Notes: a model not told the origin generated them from the sequence alone. A DNA stretch of 64,000 bases from Euborellia annulipes (GCA_023213315.1 JAKCPI010002913.1:1-64000); one strand, 5' to 3'. Shown: positions 10,230 to 21,345, counted from the stretch's first letter. A program made the numbers and translations.

Positions 10230-10400
10230 CGGGATTTGGGGGGGGGGGGGGGGCAGTTCCCCCGGGGGGGAAATAGGGGGGGGAAAAAAAAAAAAAAAAT
10301 TAAAAAAAAAAAAAAAAATTATTATAAATTTTTTTAATAAATTTTAAGGAGGGGAAAAAAAAAAAAAACTTTCCCTTAAAAAAAAAAACTTTTTGCTCTC
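10230..10400. other. Homopolymer-rich block, possible assembly artefact
   Basis: Successive G-, C- and A-runs of 8 to 17 bases alternate with little unique sequence. Runs like this are unstable in sequencing, so lengths and perhaps order here should not be trusted. Confidence 0.5.
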
Positions 10401-10534
10401 TGGATGGAAAAATGGAACACAAGCGACATTTCGATCCTTTGTTCGGAACATCTTTTTAAATGAAAAAAAAATTAATAGATCTTTTCTCATGTGGCATAAG
10501 ATGCCGGGAACTCATTTTTTATCATGATAATTTG

Positions 10535-11045
10535 TAGGCGGGGATACAAGGGGAGGGGATACAGGAGGTAATTACCCCCCCCCCCCCCCCCGAGATTTGA
10601 GAAAAATATTTTTTTTGGGAAAAGAATTTTATTTTCAATATAAAATTTTACAAATTAATACTTAAAAATTTGATTTGTATATATAATATATATATTTTTT
10701 AAACCCCTTTCGGCTACAGAGGCCATTTAGGGGTTATATCTTTATTTATATAATTTTAAATACAAGTACCGATGGCTACCAGTGGGCGTTCCACACGCTG
10801 ATTGCTCGGGGTCACCAATCCCGAGCTTTCGCCCCGCTTGGCACTTAACCGCAACGATTGTGGTGACTGTTGTTTTTCTCCGCTGCCAGGCCCCCCCCCC
10901 CCCCCCCCCGATTTATATATATATATATATGCATGTACAGAATGCACCTTTAAATTAGCGAAAATAAGAAAAGATTGTATGCTGTGCGACTAGTCACACC
11001 AGATTACCCCCCCCCGCCCGCGAAACACCTCTGGATCCGCCACTG
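10535..11045 (+). mobile_element. hAT-2 copy with SINE-2 nested inside
   Basis: The left end is damaged (GGCGGGGATACAAGGGG). The right end, ACCTCTGGATCCGCCACTG, is intact and followed by CTTGTAGG. TTGTAGG also precedes the left end, consistent with a partly deleted 8-bp TSD. The hAT-2 interior resumes after the nested SINE-2 with TACAGAATGC and GTGACTAG-like HP-hairpin sequence. Confidence 0.65.
10697..10905 (-). mobile_element. SINE-2 copy
   Basis: On the minus strand: GTTAAGTGCCAAGCGGGG, GCTCGGGATTGGTGACCCC, GAGCAATCAGCGTG and AGCCATCGGTA, ending with CCCCTAAATGGCC..TGTAGCCGAAAGGGGTT and an A-run. Same family as 14700-14855 and 25312-25437. The tail hairpin is CCCCT...AGGGG. The head may be tRNA-like. 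Confidence 0.7.
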
Positions 11046-11119
11046 CTTGTAGGCCATAGTCTTTTAATATTAAAATTACTGTATTTGTATAGAGTCAAAT
11101 CATATAACTTTTGGAATAA

Positions 11120-11345
11120 TACACTGGATGCTGGCCCAATTTTTTGCTCAGGGGCCCTTGTGGGTACGTGGATGGCGACCACGAGCTACCCGAGCTGGGA
11201 CTGGCAGTCCTTCTATTCTTTGCATGTCAGTCTCTTCCTTCCTCTTTTCAACAGGCCGGCCTGTTCTATTCCTTCCTGGTCGTAAAAAAAAACCCATGAA
11301 CCGCCGACCCCTTTATTTTCGCCGACCCAGCACCCCGGGAATATT
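11120..11345 (-). repeat. GCR repeat copy
   Basis: GC-rich dispersed repeat shared with 20850-21050 and 54190-54430. Landmarks on the plus strand here: GTGGGTACGTGGATGGCG, CACGAGCT, TTTTCAACAGGC and GGCCTGTTCTATT. It may be a SINE or LINE-end fragment. No poly(A) or TSD seen. Confidence 0.65.
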
Positions 11346-11860
11346 CAGGCGAGGAAAGATGAAGAAGAATATGTTGGCCCAATTTTATTTTCATTTTTTA
11401 GTAGGTGAAAGTAAAAACTTAACCCTCCCAGGGGTTGTGCTTAGTTACATCTGAGTTTTTAATAAGTATATAATATTAATAAAGCATTTTAATAATCAAA
11501 ATGTTATTTCATTGGCACTCGAAACGTCGACAAAAATATAGGCTTTTATTTTATTTTTCGCCTTGGCTGCCCATATACCACATCCTCAAGTTATTCATTG
11601 TATTTTATGTGAACGATATTCTGATAATAAATAATTATAATGTCGTTCAGCAAACATAGAAGGATTCAAATTTCAAGTTATTAAATATAGAAATGATATT
11701 ATAAACTTTTAACTTTTTCCAAGTCCTGAGGAGAACCTCCACCTGTGACCGAAATGTCATTTGGAAAATTTGTTGTCTCTATTCTGATTGCCTATTTGAT
11801 TACGTCAGCCATCGTCTACTATTCAGACTAGACTATCAATTCTTGTTATTCAAAATTTAC

Positions 11861-12268
11861 ACAGTGAGTGGACAGTGCCGGAACTAGGAGATTTTTTGAG
11901 GGGGGGGAGCAAAATTTAATTTGCCGGGCCCCCTCCTTAAAATTTTCTACTCAAAATTCATATCATTTTACCTTTTTTTAGTAAAACTTTCTTTTTAATT
12001 GCCGCCCCCCTGATATCTGCCGCCCGGGGACACGCGCCCACTCCCCCCCTAGATCCGGCCCATGGTGAGGGACAATATTAAGTCCCACCCATGCGTTTTC
12101 TACTTATGATTATTTCATTGTTTTTATAAAAGTAAATTTATTGGAAATTTTCTAGGTGTGAACCAAGAAAGTTTTCATTAAAAAATATAAAATATTTTTT
12201 TTGAAAAACAATGAAATAATCAAAAGTAGAAAACGCATGGATGGGACTTAATATTGTCTCTCAATGTA
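11861..12268. mobile_element. TM-1 MITE interrupted by a hAT-like element
   Basis: The left end ACAGTGAG and right end CTCAATGTAC are TM-1 termini. The body holds GACAATATTAAGTCCCACCC and its inverse plus the CAATGAAATAATCA arms. It is split after its first 12 bases by a hAT-like element. Confidence 0.75.
11873..12064 (+). mobile_element. hAT-like element inside TM-1
   Basis: Ends are CAGTGCCGGAACTAGG and CTAGATCCGGCCCATG. The flanks are GTGAGTGGA on the left and GTGAGGGA on the right, an 8-bp duplication of TM-1 sequence with one extra base. No coding capacity. Confidence 0.7.
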
Positions 12269-12639
12269 CTATGCATTATTTTAAACAAAATTTATTTTAT
12301 TTATTTATTTAATATTTTTTGATATCAGAGATGATTTTTGAGTTATATTTTATAAATATAATATATTTATATTTTAATTGAATCATTCTTTACAGTCAAT
12401 AATATTAATATACCAGGGATAGCAGAAAACTTATATTGAATAAACATAATCAAATTTGAATTAACCACTCAATTAAAAAAGAATAAATAAATAATCAAAG
12501 AATATACACAAATATTCTTTTTTTTTTCTTTATCCCAAATATTCTTAAAATAAAAAAAATAAAATTAAAACAATAATAATAAACAAAACCCTTAAAATAA
12601 AATGTAAAAAAATATTCGAGTTTGAATTGAATAGTTGTC

Positions 12640-12867
12640 ATGAGCCACGCAGTGCCCCTCGCTCGCCTGCCTCCTGCCGCCTTCTCAGCTGTCATCTCGT
12701 CAACGTGTCTGTCGTTTTGATGCTCATCTTCGGTTGTTTCTCCGCTCGTGTGTGCTAATAATTGTGAAAATGTATATTTAATTAGTGTCAGTGATTAAGT
12801 GTTTTCGTTTTTAATATGTGACAGATCATCTTTGGAGTGAACGAGTTCTTCTAGCATATTCACTCAG
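12640..12867 (+). promoter_or_regulatory. Candidate promoter and untranslated first exon
   Basis: A GC-rich island (GTGCCCCTCGCTCGCCTGCC onward) sits in very AT-rich DNA. It leads into about 200 bp of repeat-free sequence ending in ACTCAG|GTAGAT, a good donor (exon end 12867). The stretch has stops in all frames, so it would be 5' leader. GTGTCAGTG near 12787 could be an initiator. No TATA box seen. A transcript is inferred. Confidence 0.35.
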
Positions 12868-14072
12868 GTAGATAAAATATTTTATTTTTTTTAATTCCCA
12901 CTTATTTAATATCAAATTATTTTATTTTAACTAAAATTGATCATTTTATGGGTTTATTAGTTTTCTGATACACTCTAAATGTGTATTTGAACGACTGAAA
13001 TGGAGTTGATAATTTTAATTCATGATTTAATTTATTCATCTAATATTTTTTCCAAATTAATTCAGTTTAGGGTTTGATTTAAATAATCCTTTTGGATTAT
13101 TAAAATTTGAAATGTCATTTAATTGATGTTGTTATTAGATAAATCAATTTATGCTTTTCTTTTCTATATTTAATCATTACATTCTTTTTGACATTTCTAA
13201 CATCATCAAAATATTAATATCATAAAATAATCAATAATTTCTTTAACATGACAATTCCTGCGGTGTAATTATCATTCTATTTAATTACTGAAGGACTTGA
13301 GGATGTCAAAATTGACTCTTTGGTGATTGTGAGTAAATGTTTGTATAAATTAAAAGATTTATTTTTTAATTTGTCGGCCAATGTTCACTTTGGTCCATTC
13401 CTAATAGGATCATCAACAGAACCTTTTATATTTTAGGCCGTGATGATTCTGTGTAGTAAACTCAGTAATAAAACAATTTAATAAATAAATATATATATAT
13501 ATATACATTTACTCACTACCAGCTACTAGTCAGCTGTGACATCCTGAACTCCTTCATCACAATTCAAGCTCCGTTTTCAAAACATTTTATAAAGGGATTC
13601 TTGATTAATTCAAGGTATTAAACAGTTGATGGCCGTGAATCACCCGAAACGTCAATATATTATGTTTTAAGAGTATATTTTTAATAAATAAATGGGATGA
13701 GCTTACAGATGATCATATATAATGTATATAAAATAATCATAAATATTTTGTTCACTTGATTTATTATTTTTAATTTTTATTTTATTTTTTTAAATTAATT
13801 CCCTTTTAGTGATTGATATAAAAATAAACCTACCTAATAAGAGTATTTAAAATTGAGATGTCAATAGATGTGATAGATGGGATTTGTCCTTTTCTTTTCT
13901 GTATCTAATCATAGGCAGCCTAAACGATGGCATTTAATTAAATATAGACTAATGAAATATTTTTAAATTAAACTGGTGTGTCTAAGCACAAATCTTTCGC
14001 AAATTTCACAAATTTTTTTGTGTCCACATATTTTTTTCCTTTTGATAGTAGTATAATCATCACGGATACCAG
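12868..14072. other. AT-rich DNA, weak R-core remnant
   Basis: Mostly unique AT-rich sequence that would be intron 1 if the preceding exon is real. GATGGCCGTGAATCACCCGAAACGTC at 13628-13653, in two parts GATGGCC and CACCCGAAACGTC, resembles a decayed R-core. An AT microsatellite is at 13488-13506. Confidence 0.35.
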
Positions 14073-14074
14073 TA

Positions 14075-14288
14075 CAGTGAGAGTCAATATTAAGTCCCAT
14101 CCATGCTTTTTCTACATGTGATTATTTCATTGTTTTTATAAAAGAAGTTGAAAATATTTATTAGAAATTTTCTAGGTTTAAACCATGAAAGTTTCCATTA
14201 AAAAATATATATAATATTTTTTTTTTAAAACAATGAAATAATCACAAGTAGAAAACGCATGGATGGGACTTAATATTGTCCCTCACTG
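14075..14288. mobile_element. TM-1 MITE flanked by TA
   Basis: Ends CAGTGAGAGTCAATATT and AATATTGTCCCTCACTG are flanked by TA on both sides (14073-14074, 14289-14290), typical of Tc1/mariner. The element is a long imperfect palindrome with CAATGAAATAATCACAAG in the right arm. Confidence 0.85.
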
Positions 14289-14344
14289 TACGTTTTACTT
14301 TTACTACTTATAAATGTAATATATGGTGAGAAGGTTTTGCTATT

Positions 14345-14992
14345 ATGTCAAAAATTTGATCCTGAGATTCCTGGAGGGTTTTGAGTTCTCCTGAGTCCAA
14401 AAAACGTTTTCGCAAATTGACTGTGTGTCTGTCTACCTGTGTGTGATGATTTCATGCATGAAGGAAATGAGCTACGATGTTGAAATTTTATATTTAAGTT
14501 AGATACCCACCTGAGGCGTGACAGGAAGCTTTTGAACATAATCGGCCAAAAAAGTACTAGTACTTTACTGATGTTTTTTTTTTTTCGAATTTTTCAAAAT
14601 TGCCTCTAACGATTTTGATAAAAATTCATAAATCAACTATTTTTTAGATGCTCATATAAATATTTTTCTATGTTTATAAAAGTCACCATAATCGTTCGGT
14701 TTAAGTGATGCCAAGCTCGGGATTGGTGACCCCGAGCAATCAGCGTGTTGAACGCCCCCCGGGAGCCATCGATAATATGTATTTAACCATTTTGATAATA
14801 AAGTTATACCCCTAATGGCCTCAGTAGCGGAAAAGGGTTAAAAAAAATAAATTTTATTTAATGTAGGGCCTACTGACGAAAATTAAATATATGACGACAC
14901 AACAAATCTGGTGTGACAAGCACAGAACACAACGGTCGATTGCCGAGGATAAGAGTGCTGTGTGACAAATCACACCAGATTTTTATTTCGTT
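14345..14992 (+). mobile_element. HP element interrupted by SINE-2
   Basis: It starts after a lost left hairpin at ATGTCAAAAATTTGATCC and continues through TACTAGTACTTTACTG to TTTTTTAGATGCTC. SINE-2 (14700-14855) interrupts it. The right hairpin (TCTGGTGTGACAAGC to CACACCAGATTTTT) closes at 14985. Confidence 0.8.
14700..14855 (+). mobile_element. SINE-2 copy
   Basis: Contains GCTCGGGATTGGTGACCCC, GAGCAATCAGCGTG, GAGCCATCGATA and the tail CCCCTAATGGCCTCAGTAGC, then GGAAAAGGGTT and an A-run. Its position inside the HP copy shows that it inserted later. Confidence 0.7.
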
Positions 14993-15790
14993 TGAGATCT
15001 AAATTAAATGGAAGCCAATAGAATTTAGAAATACTTTCTGTGCATCGCTTGGAATAAGAAGCGATCACAAGAGGCGAGTCCTCTAGCTCTGCACTACCGC
15101 CCTGGACAGTTTTTAAAATTTTATATTTCTAATAATTGAATCAAGTCTTCTTCCGATTGGTGCTTTGTTTTAGGAAAATCTCGAGACATTTTTATTTTTT
15201 AATTTCTTGCCAACTAATGACAAATTAAATATTATTTTTTCAAAATTAATTTGTCAGAAAATTTTGTTTTTCTTTTTCAAGTAATTATTTAATAACAAAC
15301 AAACAGAAGGAAGGAAGGTAGTGGAAGCAAAAAATAAAAGTATTTATTTCTATTGACTCAGCACTTGTATTAGTCAACAGGGGGACAACAAACATACACA
15401 GACACTTGAATGACGTCGCCTGGCTGCACTGCGTCTTTGCAATCTCTCTCACTCTCCTCTCCCTTGACAGATGGTTTCGAATTATAGTATTATAATCTTA
15501 ATGCATTCTCTTTCGCATCCAATTACTCGAATTTATAGTTGATTTTCCCTCCTAATAATGGTCAAAAAATATCACTAAAGGCAGCAATGCTCCAAGATGG
15601 AATCTCTTGAGTTTGTAATTACAAGCTTTTACCTTTTGTTCGGAGGAGTAGTGACTGTGAGATGTATAGATGGATAATAATGGGCAGGAGCAGCCAATAA
15701 ATAGACTCTATGTCCAGGTTCCAATCACCGGGGACATTTCGGTTCTTTTTATTTCGGCGGGCTTTCCGCCTAGCCAGGGGGACTGTGTCC
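14993..15790. other. Mostly unique sequence with an F-type GC motif
   Basis: AT-rich sequence with a GC patch at 15400-15480 containing ATGACGTC and TGACAG. At 15738-15798, GGCGGGCTTTCCGCC and CCAGGGGGACTGTGTCCCC form an F-type block related to 22660-22740 and 54610-54680. The hAT-like element at 15799 is inserted in this block. Confidence 0.35.
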
Positions 15791-15798
15791 CCTGGACC

Positions 15799-17577
15799 CA
15801 GTGGCGGATTAAGGTGCGCGTCTCGGAAAACCGTTAAAACACGATTGACTCGAGGCGGCACCAGACGGCGTTAGTGTTCCCCCATTGGAAAACAAGGGAC
15901 TTTTTCCATTTCATTCTAGACTTTCCAGCTAATTAATTAAAGGCAATAAATTAATTATTTTTTAACACAATGATTACTAATTTAATTATCTACAACTTAT
16001 AGAGCTCCTTTTTTTAAATATCTTTTATTTAGTGCGATTAATCTAAAAAAAAAAATTTTTTTTCGAAAATCAAAAAAAAAAGGGCTTCTATTGGGATCTA
16101 TGGGAGAGGCGTGGCTTCACCTGGTGGCAAAAAATGAACTAACGATTGTAGGATTGAATGGCTGAGCTGATACGCAAGTACTCGTGTTTTATGAGACAAA
16201 AAGTTTAATTAAAAATAAAAAATGGGTGTGGCGATACAGGAAATTTGTAGGTTTTCTTCTGCCACACTTACTAATAGAAATTTTATTTGTGGAGACAATA
16301 TTATTGATCCTGGTCATGTTTTAAAGTGAGTAATAGTAATGAAAGTTTCAATGACAGACCAAATTCTTGCTTTCTGTTTACAAACAACAAGTTTACGAGA
16401 AGAATTTCATGAAATAAATGATCAAATTTTATAATAATAATAACAATTGGGATGGATGCTCGTATAAGGCTGGATTAGGAAGTACCTGCAAGCACATTTG
16501 GGGCTGTACTTTTATTCTGTAACCGCTATTTATATGATATCTGATATGATGTTAGCCAAAAAGTGTTTGAAATATTTTATTGTAATAATAAATACAAGAT
16601 AATTAAATGATAAATTAACTAAAAAATTAATACCGGTAATTAAATATAAAATTAATAATTTTTTTTGTACTTACAAAAATAATTTAGAAGATTCAAAAAA
16701 TATCACGTGTACAGACAAAAAATGTGTGTGGAGTGCACCACATAAATCAGCTCTTAAAAAAATACGATATGAGAGGCCTTTGCTCGAGCACAATTGTTTT
16801 GGAGAAAAACAAGAAAAAGATAGAGGCAAAAATTAAAAAGAAGGCTTCTAAATCTGATAGATTGATTCTTCTACAATAAAATTATTTATAATTTTCACTA
16901 TACTGTCTTTTTTTTTGGAAAAGAATGAAATCGAACTGTTTCATGCTTAGATGCATGACTTTTACACCCGTAAACACAAAGTAGATACACATTGCTTTTA
17001 TTTTTATAAGGAGAAAATTTCATATTTGTGAATATATTAGTGTATGTATGTATTATTTATTAATCTAACAATAATGTTTACTCGTGGGTTATAACTTTTT
17101 TTTTAAATAATACAATTATATCAGATGTTTAAATGTTCTTGTCCCTTATATCACGTTAAACGTATGAAGGTTTATCCTACAATCGCTAGTTCGACTTTAA
17201 GCCACCAGGTAGCGTATTGAAATGCTAAAGATCCCAATAAGTTGTAGATATTTTAAATAGCTTTAATTTAAAAAAAATTTGAGGTCGATAGCTTCAAAAT
17301 TGTGGCCGCTGGAAAGTCCCAAAATTAGCACCCCGAGACGCGCACCTTAATGAAATTTTGTCGGGGAGGGCGGTTTTTTTTTTTTTTTTTTATTTAAGGA
17401 CTTTGTCGGCATCTATGGCTATTTAGACCCCTTTCCTATTTATTTAAATTGATTGTTAACAAATTCAATTGAAATTAAAGAGCGGAAATCATAATTTCTT
17501 TAGATTACTAGTTTTTATAACGTTTTGAATTTCTTCTCGGGGGGGGGGGGCGCTCGCCCCCCTTTAATCCGCCCCTG
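15799..17577. mobile_element. 1.78-kb hAT-like element with 8-bp TSD
   Basis: Ends are CAGTGGCGGATTAAGG and CCTTTAATCCGCCCCTG. The 8-bp repeat CCTGGACC flanks it (15791-15798, 17578-17585). An internal inverted pair GGTGCGCGTCTCGG / CCGAGACGCGCACC (near 15813 and 17331) suggests one element nested within another, or doubled ends. A SINE-3 tail, reversed, is at 17392-17440. I find no transposase ORF. Confidence 0.8.
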
Positions 17578-17984
17578 CCTGGACCCCCTTGCTCGCCTCC
17601 AGCGGACAAGTTTATTTCCAATTAGGGATATTTCTTGTTGCAATGATGTAAGTGTTAGATGTTAAGGAACGATCTTGAATTCAAGCGAGGCGAGGCGAGG
17701 CTACTGACTGGGCATGGCACAAAAGGGTCTATTTATGACTGTTTGAAGTGTCAGTCGTATGCGTCCTCTCTTCGTTTTTCAACTAACTGCTGCATAGCCC
17801 CGCCCGGGCGCGCCCCCAGCCCATAGTGTCAGAAAGCTCTTTCACAGAGCAACTACCTGTCTCTCTAATTTCCTAGCCAACTTGCCTATTTTGTGTTCCC
17901 AAATTGAAGAAATTTGATTATAATTAATTTTCCAAAATATTTAAGAGATTCAAATTATTACTTCGTTACTCCCTGGTCCATGTA
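17578..17984. other. Repeat-free sequence after the hAT-like element
   Basis: It starts with the continuation of the F-type block (CCCCCTTGCTCGCC), then GAGGCGAGGCGAGGC and a GC patch at 17790-17825. No exon signal is clear. Confidence 0.3.
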
Positions 17985-18195
17985 CAGTGAGGGACAGTAT
18001 TAAGTCCCACCCATGCGTTTTCTACTTGTGATTATTTCATTGTTTAAAAAAATATATATATATATATTTTAATGGAAACTTTCATGGTTTAAACCTAGAA
18101 AATTTCTAATAAATATTTCCATTTTCTTTTGTAAAAACAATGAAATAATCACAAGTAGAAAACGCATGGGTGAGACTTAATATTGACTCTCACTG
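17985..18195. mobile_element. TM-1 MITE
   Basis: Ends CAGTGAGGGACAGTATTAAG and GACTCTCACTG. TA precedes the left end. The right side reads TT, so one target base may have mutated. Long palindrome with TTTCTACTTGTGATTATTTC in the left arm. Confidence 0.8.
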
Positions 18196-18307
18196 TTCTA
18201 TATGTTTTATAATATTAATAATAGTGAAGTAATGGCTGTATTATCGAAAAATATGAGCAGGAATGAAATCAGACAAAAAATTTAAGTTAATCTTTATCTA
18301 CCGTAAT

Positions 18308-19009
18308 TTTTTACTTTCTCTTACCTATGTATATATGTAATATATATATAGAGAGAAAGTATTGGTTTCATGTCAAAAATTCGATGTCGAGATTTTGATG
18401 GATCTTCACGTTTTGAGGTTCCCTGAATCCAAAAAAGTGGTTTTCGCGACATGGTCTGTCTGTGTGTGGGTGGGTGGGTGGGTGGGTGTGTGTGTGGGTG
18501 GGTGTGTGTGTGTGTGTTCAATTTTAAGCATGAAGGAATTGAGCTAGGAGGTTGAAATTTTATATTTAAGTTAAACACCCCCCGGGACCGGAAAAATAAG
18601 CTTTTAATCAAAATCGGCCAAAGAGTACTAGTACTTTACTGATGTACTTTTTCAGTTTTTTTCGATTTTCTCAAAATTCGCTCTAACGATTTTGATTAAA
18701 ATTCAAAAATCAATTATTTTTTAGATGCTCTTTCAACTGTATATTCTCGTTTTGCCCTCAAAATTGTTTGAAGCACACTTTACTCTTGTGCTTCATAGGA
18801 AAGATAGGAGAAATGGTTGCCATGGTAACAAAATATAAATATTTTCCCATACTTATAAATTTTACATCTGAATTCAAATATTCCATACTGCCGGGAACTA
18901 AATACATGTCGACACAAAAAATCTGGTGTGACAAGCACAGTGCACAACTTTCGATTACCGAAGGTAAGAGAAAGTTGTGTGCTGTGCGCCAGTCACACCA
19001 GATTTTTTT
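18308..19009 (+). mobile_element. HP element, full-length reference copy
   Basis: All landmarks are present: left hairpin (18310-18360), TTCGATGTCGAGATTTTGATG, a GGGT/GT microsatellite (18466-18518), GGGACCGGAAAAATAAGC, AGTACTAGTACTTTACTG, TGGTTGCCATGGTAACA, ACATGTCGACAC, and the right hairpin (18920-19002). A 94-codon ORF in it also appears reversed in the 42-kb copy. This reflects recent copying, not a gene. Confidence 0.9.
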
Positions 19010-19045
19010 ATTACAATCGTCGACGTTCCGGATGGGGTCTCGGGT

Positions 19046-19137
19046 GGCTTAAATAAAATCATCGGACTGCTTGGAATCCGAACCCGCGACTCTTTGTATA
19101 GAAGTTCGGCGTGCTATTAGCTACACCAAGCCCGAGG
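19046..19137 (-). mobile_element. SINE-1 head fragment
   Basis: On the minus strand: CCTCGGGCTTGGTGTAGCT, then GGTTCGGATTCCAAGCAGTC and CGATGATTTTATTTAAGCC. The tRNA-like A and B boxes are recognisable. The 3' half is missing. Confidence 0.75.
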
Positions 19138-19200
19138 ACTCTTTGACCTTTTATTTAAAACTAAAATAGGAAAGTATTAAGATGACGAAAAAAAACATTA

Positions 19201-19660
19201 CCTCCTCCTCCTCCCTTGGTTGAATGTTTACAATGTCAATATTGATAACTTCAAGTGGGTATTTGGGGCTCTCGTTACTGAGGCAGCCATTTTGAAAGGG
19301 TTGGGAACGTCCTCTGATTGGTCGATGTTTTAATGGCTTATCCTTTTATATTTAGTAAAGAATGAAAGGGTGCATTTGATGCATGCGCAAAGCAAATGAT
19401 TAAATATAGCCAACCCTTTATATCCCTGTGGACCAATGGCAGCGGCGGAGAGAGTGAATGAGTCATCATTGCTTGATAAGCAATAAGGGCTGAACGAAGC
19501 AAAGGGGACCGACCGACCAGGCCATTAAAGCCAGTTGCAATTTGCATTGATGGTGGCGGCCATCTTGCTTCCCTTTGGGGTCACTCGTTACGTCATAATA
19601 GGCAAATGATAGAGGAGGGCTAAAAGGGCCGTTTCAGCCAAGCTAAAAATTTTCAATGGA
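19201..19660. promoter_or_regulatory. Dense transcription-factor motif cluster
   Basis: A 460-bp repeat-free block holds many consensus sites: inverted CCAAT near 19315, NRF1-like GCATGCGC (19381-19388), CCAAT (19433-19437), AP-1 TGAGTCA (19459-19465), octamer ATTTGCAT (19540-19547), YY1-like GCGGCCATCTTGC (19556-19568) and CRE TTACGTCA (19588-19595). This looks like a proximal promoter or enhancer. The target gene is unknown, and the factor names come from general consensus motifs. Confidence 0.5.
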
Positions 19661-20104
19661 CCCTGGAATAATAATAAAGCCCTTTTTTTCTATTCATTTT
19701 TATTCAAGTCTCCAATTTCATGCAATTCCTTTTTTTTTATAGGAAAAAAGAACAATATGGTAGTGCTGGTTGTTAATTTTCTAACGTATTTTTTTTCTTT
19801 TTTTTTGCGATTTCCGTTTATTTTAATAAAAGAAAATATTTATTAATTAAATCTAGATAGTTTAGATAGGTTAGAGCTGTAGGTTGTATATACATGCTCC
19901 AAAATTTTATCATAAAAATTTAATTTGACAACAGGCTTTTTTGACATATATCTAAATATTCAAGGGGCCTAATAATCAGGAACGACTTTTCAGGTTTTGA
20001 TTGGGATTAGGGGCGAAACAAAATTACAAATCTACTAGGAACAAACCCGCCTTAGGCGAGGCTATTTGCACCCTTTAAATTTCCAGAAACTATAGTAACT
20101 CTAC

Positions 20105-20394
20105 CATGGGCGTACCCAGGATCAAATCTAGGGGGGGGCATGGTCAGATCATGGCCGTGCAGGGGGGGAGATCATGGTCGTCCACATTGTGACATAGCTA
20201 TTTTTTATATAAAGGGGAAAAGCCTTTCGAATTAAAGGCCTAAAAACCCTCGAGTCCTAACAACAAAATCATTCCCCGTCGTCATCCACCAATTTTGTTT
20301 CGTTTCATCACTTTATAAAAATTTAATTTTTTTTTTTTGCTTCTAGGGGGGCGGGGGGCAGCTGACCCCCTGCCCCTCGCTGGGTACGCCCATG
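20105..20394. mobile_element. hAT-like element with 8-bp TSD
   Basis: Ends CATGGGCGTACCCAGG and CTGGGTACGCCCATG are perfect 14-15 bp inverted repeats. The duplication AACTCTAC flanks both sides (20097-20104, 20395-20402). The interior has G-runs and CATGGTCAGATCATGG. Related ends occur at 37306-37467. Confidence 0.9.
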
Positions 20395-20647
20395 AACTCT
20401 ACTCTTTTGTGAAGTTTCAAATAACAGAGCGGAATTCCGAATTTTTTACATTTGACTCATTCATATTTTTTTGTGCTAGAAAAAAAACTTTGGGTCAATT
20501 GAACTGACAAAAGTCTGGTGTGACAAGCACAGCACAAAACTCTCTCATACCTTTGGTTGTGTTCTGTGCTTGTCACACCAGATTTTTGGGGGTCGATATA
20601 TATATATAATTTCCGCCGATATATTAAAATTCAAGATGTAAAATTTT

Positions 20648-20755
20648 TTTTTTTTTTTTAAACATTCACACTTTTTTCTCACTCACACTCACATTCACAC
20701 ATTCTTTTTGGAAACTTAGGCCATTTAAGACCTTTAACGATATTCGTATTTATCT
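20648..20755 (-). mobile_element. SINE-1, 3' half
   Basis: T-run, CTCACTCACACTCACATTC, then on the minus strand the tail hairpin GGTCTTAAATGGCCTAAG with TTTCC. It is truncated at its 5' side and sits inside the HP copy. Confidence 0.7.
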
Positions 20756-20849
20756 CTACCAATATAAATGACCGTAATTGATTTTTGAATTTTAATCAAA
20801 ATCGTTAGAGCGAATTTTGAGAAAATCGAAAAAAAAAAAACTGAAAAAC

Positions 20850-21050
20850 TGTCCAGGGGCCCCCGACTTGTGGGTACGTGGATGGCGTCCACGAGCTGGG
20901 ACTGACACTCCTTCTGTCCCTTCCTTCTATATTTTCAACAGGCGTCAGACCCTGCGACGGGCTGGCCTGTTCTATTTCTTCCAGTCGTAAAAAACCCATT
21001 CCGCAGACCCCTTTCCTTCCGACCCCGCATTAAGGCGGGATTAAAGCGAA
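20850..21050 (-). repeat. GCR repeat copy
   Basis: GTGGGTACGTGGATGGCG, CACGAGCTGGGACTGACA, TTTTCAACAGGCGTC and GGCCTGTTCTATTTC match 11120-11345. It is inserted into the GAAAATCGAAAAA..CTGAAAAA tract of the HP copy. Confidence 0.65.
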
Positions 21051-21345
21051 AATAGAAGAAGAATAAGAAAAAAACTGAAAAAGTACATCAGCAAAGTATT
21101 AATACTTCTTGACTGATTTTGTTCAAAAGCTTATTTTCACGCCTCAGGAGTGTGCCTATCTTGAATATAAAATTTCAACCTCGTAGCTTTTTTCGTTTTT
21201 GAGATATAATGTTCAGACCATGCTGCGAAAACCACTTTTTTGGGCTGATAGGGACTTCAAAACGTGTATATCCACCAAAATCTCGAATTTTTGACATGAA
21301 TACAATACTTTCTTTATATATTTACATATATAGGGTAGGAGAAAC

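Larger units (their letters stand above)
20514..21345 (-). mobile_element. HP element with two nested repeats
   Basis: The right hairpin is at 20514-20590. The interior continues at 20770-20845 (GATTTTTGAATTTTAATC) and 21070-21345, ending at the tract before GGTAGGAGAAACTAAAAA. It is split by a SINE-1 3' half (20648-20755) and a GCR repeat (20850-21050). Confidence 0.8.

Noticed and set aside
18768..19052. 94-codon ORF (begins MKHTLLLCFIGKIGEM) repeated, on the other strand, at 41955-42269
   Set aside because: It lies inside the HP element in both places. Similarity reflects recent copying; it has no domain, runs through the palindromic hairpin, and other HP copies break the frame.
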